Positions 8,027 to 13,667 of a DNA stretch of 14,442 bases are shown here, piece after piece. The notes below the pieces were generated by a model. It saw nothing but the letters and a program-made list of their open reading frames with translations. It was not told the DNA's origin and ran no database searches. Where the stretch lies: positions 1-14,442 of the forward strand of contig JAMORZ010000056.1 in NCBI GenBank assembly GCA_027063295.1. The letters run 5' to 3'. Made by a program: the position numbers and the translations under genes. This DNA is from Sulfurimonas sp. GTDB lineage: Bacteria; Campylobacterota; Campylobacteria; Campylobacterales; Sulfurimonadaceae. The stretch's first letter is position 1, and each line of letters starts with the position of its first letter.

Positions 8027-8491
8027 ATGAAAGTAACAGTTACTCATAAAGAGGCGATGAAGTTTGAAGCAAAGACTGAGAAGTCTAGTTTTATAATCGA
8101 TTGTCCTACTATCTCCCCTGTTGAGTATTTTCTCTCAGGGCTTATCACTTGTAGTGCGACAGATATTGTGCTTATCCCAAAAAATCAAGATAAAACAGTG
8201 AGTGATCTTGTGGTTGAGGGTGATGTTGTTCGTGCTGAGGATCATCCAAGAAAGTTTGTAACACTTCATCTTACATATAGTTTTAACTCTGATGGTGATG
8301 ATACACAAGCTGCTAGATGGGTGATGGCCTCAGTTGAGACTTACTGTTCAACTATCAATACTGTTCGTGATACAACAAAGATTACTTATACGATTATTCA
8401 TAATGGAAAAACTATCCGTGAAAATGAAGAGATGATAAGTGGAGGGGGTAGTGATATCGATCTTGGATCGATTGACGCATGTTGTAGCTAA
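8027..8491 (+). CDS. OsmC/Ohr-family redox protein
   Basis: This 154-aa protein has the OsmC-family layout: an N-terminal beta region, the helix carrying the first conserved Cys (C42 in LITCSATD), and the second (C107 in VETYCSTINTV). The spacing fits the reactive and resolving cysteines of the family, which detoxify organic hydroperoxides or act on other thiols. The second site reads YCSTINTV rather than the usual CPVxxTL/S, so this is a divergent OsmC-like (YhfA-type) protein rather than a clear Ohr, and its substrate cannot be named. The extra C-terminal tail is Gly/Asp-rich and ends in a vicinal Cys152-Cys153 pair. It starts 2 nt after argH with AGGGAA as ribosome site. A 12-bp hairpin begins at its stop codon. 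Confidence 0.82.
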   Translation: MKVTVTHKEAMKFEAKTEKSSFIIDCPTISPVEYFLSGLITCSATDIVLIPKNQDKTVSDLVVEGDVVRAEDHPRKFVTLHLTYSFNSDGDDTQAARWVMASVETYCSTINTVRDTTKITYTIIHNGKTIRENEEMISGGGSDIDLGSIDACCS

Positions 8492-8528
8492 ATTCTATGA
8501 CAATTTGTCATAGAATTAACTTTTATTT
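8491..8528 (+). terminator. Intrinsic terminator of argH-osmC
   Basis: AATTCTATGACA (8491-8502) and TGTCATAGAATT (8506-8517) form a perfect 12-bp stem with a 3-nt ATT loop, followed by AAC and a T-rich run (TTTTATTTTT from 8521). The first stem base is the last base of the osmC TAA. Its perfection would also allow a DNA-level operator, but its position favours a terminator. Confidence 0.75.
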
Positions 8529-8539
8529 TTAGAAAATTA

Positions 8540-8545
8540 TATAAT
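8540..8545 (+). promoter_or_regulatory. Candidate -10 element for small ORF
   Basis: A consensus TATAAT lies 30 nt upstream of the small ORF's GTG. No good -35 is seen at 16-18 bp; TTGTCA at 8505-8510 is too far and lies in the terminator stem. The AT-rich setting makes chance matches likely. Confidence 0.35.
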
Positions 8546-8575
8546 CTTGTCATAATTATTCTTAAAGGATCTATT

Positions 8576-8683
8576 GTGATTGAGATGAGTGTCGTTTTAG
8601 GTGTATGTATCTGTATGATTGTTATTGCAGCAGAACTTGCAGACAAAAGAGAATGGGGAGAGAACTCTAAAAGTTTTTTTTAG
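8576..8683 (+). CDS. Tiny single-span membrane protein, 35 aa, unrecognised
   Basis: An open frame of 35 codons starts at GTG 8576 and ends with TAG at 8681-8683. AAGGA at 8565-8569 is 6 nt before the GTG, which is ideal; the in-frame ATG at 8585 is 15 nt away and less likely. The peptide begins MIEMSVVLGVCICMIVIAAE, giving one hydrophobic segment at about 5-19 with Cys11 and Cys13 inside it. It then has a charged tail (LADKREWGENSKSFF). It lies alone between the argH-osmC terminator and the convergent transglycosylase gene, with its own -10-like element. Its last codons are part of a 12-bp hairpin. I do not recognise a family. Possible readings are a small membrane-complex subunit, a regulatory peptide, a type I toxin-like peptide, or a chance ORF; the first three are inference. 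Confidence 0.5.
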   Translation: MIEMSVVLGVCICMIVIAAELADKREWGENSKSFF

Positions 8684-8689
8684 AGTTCT
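8661..8689. terminator. Convergent hairpin between small ORF and transglycosylase gene
   Basis: AGAACTCTAAAA (8661-8672) pairs perfectly with TTTTAGAGTTCT (8678-8689) across a GTTTT loop, with eight T in a row at 8674-8681. It begins inside the small ORF and ends 7 nt beyond the transglycosylase stop on the other strand, so it probably ends transcription from one or both sides. The T-run is partly inside the stem, so the usual stem-then-T layout is imperfect in both directions. Confidence 0.6.
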
Positions 8690-8696
8690 TCAGACA

Positions 8697-9854
8697 TTAG
8701 CCGTAGATTTTTTTGTAGATTTTCATACGTTTGTTGACTTTTACCAGATAGTGTTTAGGCTCATCAAAACGTAGATTTTTTAAGAGATGGTCATAGACCT
8801 GTTGTGGTGTGAGTTTATTTATCTCTTTTGCTGCTCGTGTCATGTTGTATTGTCTTGTAAATGCCCAAGCGATATTTCCAGCTCCTGTGTTGTAAGCAGC
8901 TATTGTACAGTAGAGTCTGCTTTGTGGATTTTTAATCTTTTTCAAATAACTATAGTAAAGAATATGCAAATAAGCACTTCCCATTTTGATGTTATTTTGA
9001 GCATTATAAAGATAGTGCGAACTTACAAGTTTCTTTTGTTTGTAGAGAAAGAAGTAAGAGTCTATCCCAGCTGTTTTTGGTACTATTTGCATAAGTCCAT
9101 AAGCTGGTACATGAGATCTTGCTAATGGATTAAAACTACTCTCTGAGTGCATGATTGCATAAACAAGAGAGAGTGGAAGATTTTGTTTTTGTGCATTTTT
9201 ACGAACATCATCGTAGTAAAGTTTTGAACGTTTATATGTTGCACCTTTTGGAAGATTTACATTGAGTGTGTAAACCTTTTTATTTTTGAGTTTCGATTTT
9301 TTTGTAGAGATGTTTTGACGTTGAACTTTTTTTGTAACATAAGTATAAACACTCTTTTTAGTTGGTGGCTTTTTAAAGACAACAGTCGATAAAATAGGTA
9401 CTGCATTGACTCTTGAGTCTACTACATTAGTAGGTTTTTGAATCTTAGAGAGTTTTTTCTCTAAAGGATCAGTTTTTACAAATGTTTTTGTATCTACTGT
9501 AATCGCTTTTGCAAGTGCTAGTTTAATCTTTTGTTCAGCCTCTTTTTTTGAGGATGCGATAACTTCTATTTTTACTTTATCTTTTTCAAAATCAATGAGT
9601 GTTTTACTTTTTTTATCTTCAGAATAGCTCACAATCTTCTTTTTTGAGCTAACCTCAGGTTTTTCCCAGTAAACACCAAGCTCTTTTTTGTAGTTTTTGT
9701 AAGCCTCTTCTTGCTCTTTTTTATAGTTTGCAAAAGCATCTTCTTGAGACTGTTTGTATTTTAAGAACTCCTGATTTGTTGGGTCATAACTGCTTGGAGT
9801 TGCAAAAAGTGTTGCAGTCGCAAATGAGAGAAGAAAAATAGATTTTTTTATCAT
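8697..9854 (-). CDS. MltC-like periplasmic lytic transglycosylase (SLT domain)
   Basis: The start is taken at ATG 9854 (385 aa), because AGGTGA at 9865-9860 stands 5 nt before it; a GTG three codons earlier also exists. The signal peptide is MIKKSIFLLSFATATLFA without a lipobox cysteine, so the protein is soluble periplasmic, unlike lipoprotein MltC of E. coli. Residues 30-62 hold three 11-residue repeats of [FY]xxYKxxxxxx type. The segment around 88-100 (DFEKDKVKIEVIA) resembles the N-terminal domain of MltC. The C-terminal third is the SLT domain: catalytic Glu238 in HSESSFNP, GLMQ at 253-256 and AYNTG at 320-324. It cleaves peptidoglycan between MurNAc and GlcNAc with 1,6-anhydro formation, in wall turnover. 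The basic, Lys-rich middle is probably a linker. It follows the HIT gene directly on the same strand. Confidence 0.88.
   Translation of the reverse strand: MIKKSIFLLSFATATLFATPSSYDPTNQEFLKYKQSQEDAFANYKKEQEEAYKNYKKELGVYWEKPEVSSKKKIVSYSEDKKSKTLIDFEKDKVKIEVIASSKKEAEQKIKLALAKAITVDTKTFVKTDPLEKKLSKIQKPTNVVDSRVNAVPILSTVVFKKPPTKKSVYTYVTKKVQRQNISTKKSKLKNKKVYTLNVNLPKGATYKRSKLYYDDVRKNAQKQNLPLSLVYAIMHSESSFNPLARSHVPAYGLMQIVPKTAGIDSYFFLYKQKKLVSSHYLYNAQNNIKMGSAYLHILYYSYLKKIKNPQSRLYCTIAAYNTGAGNIAWAFTRQYNMTRAAKEINKLTPQQVYDHLLKNLRFDEPKHYLVKVNKRMKIYKKIYG
9669..9767 (-). repeat. Three tandem 33-nt units coding an 11-residue repeat
   Basis: Within the transglycosylase, residues 30-40 (FLKYKQSQEDA), 41-51 (FANYKKEQEEA) and 52-62 (YKNYKKELGVY) align without gaps. 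The 11-residue period suggests a hendecad coiled coil just after the signal peptide. Two of the DNA units are visibly similar (CTCTTTTTTATAGTTTG against a related stretch). Confidence 0.7.
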
Positions 9855-9863
9855 AATTATCAC

Positions 9864-10220
9864 CTAAAAATGCCCTTGAGTATCTGCATCACTAAAATGA
9901 CCCCATTTAAGTTTAGCCCCACCCAAAATATGAAAATGTAGGTGTTTTACCTCTTGACCACCATTATCACCGATATTTGTAATAACTCTATAACCAGATT
10001 TTTCAATCTTTACTTCACGCGCAACTTCTTGCATGAAAGATGTCATATCTGACATCAATTCTGGTGATACATCAGCAAAACTATCAACGTGTACTTTTGG
10101 TACTGCCAAAATGTGAACAGGTGCTTTGGGGTTGATATCGTGAAAAGCAAGAAACTTTTCATTTTCCAAAATGATGTTGGATGGTATCTCTTTATTAATA
10201 ATTTTACAAAATAAACACAT
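9864..10220 (-). CDS. HIT-family nucleotide hydrolase/transferase (HinT-like)
   Basis: This 118-aa protein carries the histidine triad H93-L-H95-F-H97 followed by ILGG; the middle His95 should be the nucleophile that forms the nucleotidyl intermediate. The N-terminus MCLFCKI gives C2 and C5, which with later histidines (for example H44) usually bind zinc in the HinT/PKCI-like branch. Length is typical. Such proteins hydrolyse AMP-lysine-type phosphoramidates or related adenylates; linking this to aminoacyl-adenylate clean-up beside the divergent pheST genes is only inference. AAAGGA lies about 7 nt upstream of the ATG at 10220, and an extended -10 stands about 36 nt upstream. The stop codon TAG abuts the start region of the transglycosylase gene and supplies part of its ribosome site, so the two are an operon. 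Confidence 0.93.
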   Translation of the reverse strand: MCLFCKIINKEIPSNIILENEKFLAFHDINPKAPVHILAVPKVHVDSFADVSPELMSDMTSFMQEVAREVKIEKSGYRVITNIGDNGGQEVKHLHFHILGGAKLKWGHFSDADTQGHF

Positions 10221-10255
10221 TACTTTTTTCCTTTTGTTTCTCTATGTTTTCTTAA

Positions 10256-10264
10256 ATTATATCA
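10256..10264 (-). promoter_or_regulatory. Extended -10 promoter for HIT-transglycosylase operon
   Basis: Read on the minus strand, TGATATAAT at 10264-10256 is an extended -10 (TGnTATAAT). It lies about 36 nt upstream of the HIT start codon, and no clear -35 is seen, as expected for an extended -10 element. Confidence 0.5.
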
Positions 10265-10305
10265 CAATTTTAAACGAATGAAGCTAATTGTAAATTAAAT
10301 TCATA

Positions 10306-10311
10306 TATAAT
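10306..10311 (+). promoter_or_regulatory. Candidate -10 element for pheST-aroA
   Basis: TATAAT at 10306-10311 lies 27 nt before the ATG at 10333 and 39 nt before the preferred TTG start. No good -35 is seen. The implied 5' leader is short, so there is no room for a T-box or a Phe-codon attenuator of the E. coli type. Confidence 0.45.
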
Positions 10312-10344
10312 ATATCTTAAAATTTATAAAGTATGGAGACTCGT

Positions 10345-11337
10345 TTGACAGAGTGGTACGATAAAATAAAAAATGCACAGAGTGTTGATAGCTTAGAAGA
10401 TATCAGGATAGCTGTGTTTGGAAAAAAAGGTGTTCTAGCAGCAGAGTTTGCAAAGATGAAAAGTGCACCTAACAAAGATAAGGCGCAGATAGCAAAAGAT
10501 TTGAACAAACATAAATCTGCACTTATGAATGAGTTTACAGCAAAGAAGATAGCACTGCAGACTGAGGAACTTAAAGCTGCAATGGAAGCTGAAGCGATAG
10601 ATGTTTCGCTTTTTAGCACAACTTCAAGTGCAGGTGCACTTCATCCTGTGATGGAGACTATGGATAGAATCGTAGAGTATTTTAGTTCTATGAACTTTGC
10701 AGTAAAAACAGGACAAATTGTAGAAGATGATTTTAACAATTTTGAAGCACTAAACTTGCCAAAATATCATCCAGCACGTGATATGCAAGATACATTTTAT
10801 TTTAAAGATGAGATGTTACTTCGTACACATACATCACCAGTACAGATCCGTACAATGATGTCAACAAAACCACCTATCCGTATGATTGCACCAGGTGCTG
10901 TGTTTAGACGTGATTATGATCTTACACATACACCAATGTTTCATCAGATAGAGGGACTTTTAGTTGATGAAGAGGGGAAAGTATCTTTTGCAAATCTAAA
11001 GTTTATTTTAGAAGATTTTTTAAAATATATGTTTGGTGATGTAGATGTACGTTTTCGTCCATCATTTTTCCCTTTTACTGAACCATCTGCAGAGGTTGAT
11101 ATCTCATGTGTTTTTTGTGAAGGAAAAGGGTGTAGAGTTTGTTCACATACAGGATGGCTAGAAGTTCTTGGATGTGGTATTGTAGATCCAAATGTTTTTA
11201 AAGCAGTAAACTATGAAAATGTAAGTGGTTATGCTTTTGGTCTTGGAGTAGAGCGTTTTGCGATGCTTATCCATCAGATCGGAGATCTACGTTCACTCTT
11301 TGAGGGTGATATTAAATTACTGGAGCAATTTCAATGA
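10345..11337 (+). CDS. pheS: Phenylalanine--tRNA ligase alpha subunit
   Basis: This is the catalytic subunit of the (alpha-beta)2 PheRS in the cytoplasm. I place the start at TTG 10345 (330 aa), because GGAG at 10335-10338 is 6 nt upstream. The in-frame ATG at 10333 has no good ribosome site, and starting at TTG puts the MTEWYDKI helix at the N-terminus, as in relatives I remember. The coiled-coil tRNA-binding arm spans about 1-90. The class II core has motif 2 FRRDYDLTHTPMFHQIEG (R188) and motif 3 GLGVER (299-304). Cys255, C258, C263 and C266 form two CxxC pairs that could bind zinc; E. coli PheS lacks them, but other bacterial PheS proteins have them. The TGA overlaps the pheT ATG (ATGA), fitting equal subunit synthesis. 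Confidence 0.95.
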   Translation: MTEWYDKIKNAQSVDSLEDIRIAVFGKKGVLAAEFAKMKSAPNKDKAQIAKDLNKHKSALMNEFTAKKIALQTEELKAAMEAEAIDVSLFSTTSSAGALHPVMETMDRIVEYFSSMNFAVKTGQIVEDDFNNFEALNLPKYHPARDMQDTFYFKDEMLLRTHTSPVQIRTMMSTKPPIRMIAPGAVFRRDYDLTHTPMFHQIEGLLVDEEGKVSFANLKFILEDFLKYMFGDVDVRFRPSFFPFTEPSAEVDISCVFCEGKGCRVCSHTGWLEVLGCGIVDPNVFKAVNYENVSGYAFGLGVERFAMLIHQIGDLRSLFEGDIKLLEQFQ

Positions 11338-13667
11338 TAGTTACAAAATCTTGGTTAAATGAATGGATAGACCTTGAGGGTGTCACAACGGATGAGCTCT
11401 GTAAAACTTTCAATGCAATAGGTCTTGAAGTAGATAGACTTCAAGAGTACAGAATTCCAAAAAAGATTGTTTTTGGGCGTGTACTCGAGTGTGAAAAACA
11501 TCCTGATGCTGATAAGCTCAATGTATGTAAAGTAGATATAGGTACAAGTGTTCGTCAGATCGTTTGTGGTGCTGCAAATGTTCGTGCTGGACTTGATGTT
11601 GTTGTCGCTACAATTGGAGCTCAGATGCCTGGTGGACTTGTGATCAAGCCTGTTAAACTTCGTGGTGTTGAGTCTGAAGGTATGATCTGTTCTGCTGGCG
11701 AGATTGGTCTTCCTGATCTTGGAAAAGGGATTATGGAACTCGATAGCAGTATAGGTAAATATGAACTTGGTCAAGAGGTTTCAACTAATGCTGTCTTTAA
11801 TGATGATCTTATAGAGATAGAACTTACTGCAAATCGTGGAGATTGTTTAAGTATTCGTGGTGTAGCACGTGATCTCTCAGCAGCTTTTAACAGACCAATC
11901 AAAGAGTACACAGTTACTGATAATGATGATAAACGTGGAATCGGAAGAATTCTTTCTTTAACACATGAAAAAGATTTGGATGTAAACTTACAATATAAAG
12001 CAGTAGAGTTAAAGAACCTTCAACTACCATTTATAGTAGCATTGCGTTTAGCACAGATAGAAGAGAAACGTGAAGCTGATATCGAATCTTTAATGCTCTA
12101 TATTACACATGCAACAGGTGTGATTTTACGAGCATATGATTATAACTTCTTTAGAGATGAAAATGATAGCATTGCAAAAGTTGTGCTTACTGAAGATGAG
12201 AATGGTTTTGCAGTGATTGATGGGATCAAATCAAAAGCTTCTATTGTTGGTATCATTCAAGAAGATGCTTCGAAGATGAAGTCACAAGAGGGTACTATCC
12301 TTATTGAAGCTTCATATATTCCACCAGATATTATCTCTAAAAAAATGGCAGAACATAAGATAGAAGCTGGTCCTATGTTCTATAAAACATCTCGTGGATC
12401 GGAACCTGCATTAAATGCTGGGCTTTCTTATTGTATCGATATGGTTGAAGCATATTCAGATTCATCTACTTTCAGTGGTGCACTTGAGATCTCTAACCCT
12501 TTTAAAGATAAGATTGTTATTGTTACAAAACAAGAGATTGATGAGATTATTGGTGCTGATATCGATAAGATTACTATCTCTAAGATACTAAAAAATCTTG
12601 GTTTTGACATATCAAAGTCTTCGACAGATAAGTTTGTGGTTGTAGTACCACAGTTCCGCCATGATATCATCAACAAACAAGATGTGATAGAAGAGATTGT
12701 ACGTATGGTTGGGATCGATAATATCCCTTCAAAGCCTTTTATACTTCAAGAAGACAACCGTTTAGAAGATGATTATTTTGCTTATAAAAAACGTAGTGTA
12801 TATCGTCATAAAGCGGCTGCAACAGGATTCTTTGAGAGTATCCATTTTGTTTTTGATGAGAAAAAGGTACTTAACTCATACGGTTTTGAGACAACTAAAG
12901 AGGAGCTTGAGCTTTTAAATCCTATTGTTCAGACTCTTGATACTTTAAGACCTACACTCTTAACAGGTTTACTCAAAGCTGCATCACACAATGTGAAAAA
13001 TGGGTATGCTTGCGTAAAACTTTTTGAGATAGGTTCTGTATTTACACCAACACGTGAAGAATCACTGAGATTTTCTCTTCTATTTAGTGGTGTAAAAGAG
13101 CAGGAGAGCCTCTTAAATACAGGTAAACCTGAAGATATCGACTTTGGTGGTTTTGTGCAAAAGGTTGCTGATATTATTGGTGATGTCGAATTGAAACAGT
13201 ATGAAACACAACATAAACTTTCTCATACATACCAATCAGCACAGGTTTATGTGGCTGGAGAGTGTGTTGGTGAGTTGTTCCGTGTACACCCAGAAGTTGA
13301 AAAAGCTTATGATCTTGGTGTGACTTTTATGTGTGAACTTGAATTCGATAAACTTCCATATAGTCTTAAAACTGCAACACAAAAGTCGAAATATCAAGCT
13401 TCTTTTAGAGATCTGAGTCTTATGATGCCTAAGAGTATGAGTTATGAAGATGTAAAAGAAGTTATAGAAAAAAACGCAACAGATGAGTTAGTTCGTTTTT
13501 ACCCTGTAGATAGATATGAAGATGAAACTTTAGGGGAGAATGTAAGTTTAAGTTTACGTTTTGTACTCCAATCAGATGAGAAAACACTTGAAGAGGAAGA
13601 TATCACAAAAGCGATGGAGTCTATCTTGAGTGCATTGGAATCTGAACTTTCAATAGGTTTGAGATAA
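11334..13667 (+). CDS. pheT: Phenylalanine--tRNA ligase beta subunit with divergent B3/B4 domain
   Basis: This 777-aa subunit supplies tRNA binding and, in most bacteria, editing of Tyr-tRNA(Phe). Visible parts are the EMAP-like tRNA-binding domain at about 44-126 (HPDADKLNVCKVDIG and CGAANVRAG), B1 (ELTANRGDCLSIRGVARDL at 163-181), B3/B4 at about 205-375, B5 near 400-465 (FRHDI with EEIVRMVGIDNIP), the catalytic-like core and a C-terminal ferredoxin-fold anticodon domain ending in GLR. In B3/B4 the usual HAFD reads R266-A-Y-D, and the usual MGG loop and TDASxRFERG are also changed, while Glu325 in LLEA-like ILIEASY is kept. Post-transfer editing may therefore be reduced or use other residues; I judge this by eye. 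Its length is slightly under E. coli PheT (795 aa). The stop codon TAA overlaps the aroA ATG by one base. Confidence 0.96.
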   Translation: MIVTKSWLNEWIDLEGVTTDELCKTFNAIGLEVDRLQEYRIPKKIVFGRVLECEKHPDADKLNVCKVDIGTSVRQIVCGAANVRAGLDVVVATIGAQMPGGLVIKPVKLRGVESEGMICSAGEIGLPDLGKGIMELDSSIGKYELGQEVSTNAVFNDDLIEIELTANRGDCLSIRGVARDLSAAFNRPIKEYTVTDNDDKRGIGRILSLTHEKDLDVNLQYKAVELKNLQLPFIVALRLAQIEEKREADIESLMLYITHATGVILRAYDYNFFRDENDSIAKVVLTEDENGFAVIDGIKSKASIVGIIQEDASKMKSQEGTILIEASYIPPDIISKKMAEHKIEAGPMFYKTSRGSEPALNAGLSYCIDMVEAYSDSSTFSGALEISNPFKDKIVIVTKQEIDEIIGADIDKITISKILKNLGFDISKSSTDKFVVVVPQFRHDIINKQDVIEEIVRMVGIDNIPSKPFILQEDNRLEDDYFAYKKRSVYRHKAAATGFFESIHFVFDEKKVLNSYGFETTKEELELLNPIVQTLDTLRPTLLTGLLKAASHNVKNGYACVKLFEIGSVFTPTREESLRFSLLFSGVKEQESLLNTGKPEDIDFGGFVQKVADIIGDVELKQYETQHKLSHTYQSAQVYVAGECVGELFRVHPEVEKAYDLGVTFMCELEFDKLPYSLKTATQKSKYQASFRDLSLMMPKSMSYEDVKEVIEKNATDELVRFYPVDRYEDETLGENVSLSLRFVLQSDEKTLEEEDITKAMESILSALESELSIGLR

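Noticed and set aside
8787..9125. 112-codon plus-strand open frame inside the transglycosylase gene
   Set aside because: Lies opposite the conserved SLT catalytic domain and has Cys/Ser-rich shadow composition.
10221..10344. T-box or Phe-peptide attenuator upstream of pheS
   Set aside because: The region is only about 110 nt between divergent starts, holds promoter-like AT-rich sequence, and shows no T-box sequence, Phe-codon leader or terminator hairpin.
11355..11774. 139-codon minus-strand open frame inside pheT
   Set aside because: Cys/Thr/Asn/Ser-rich translation with no family features, wholly inside a strongly conserved gene; a frame shadow.
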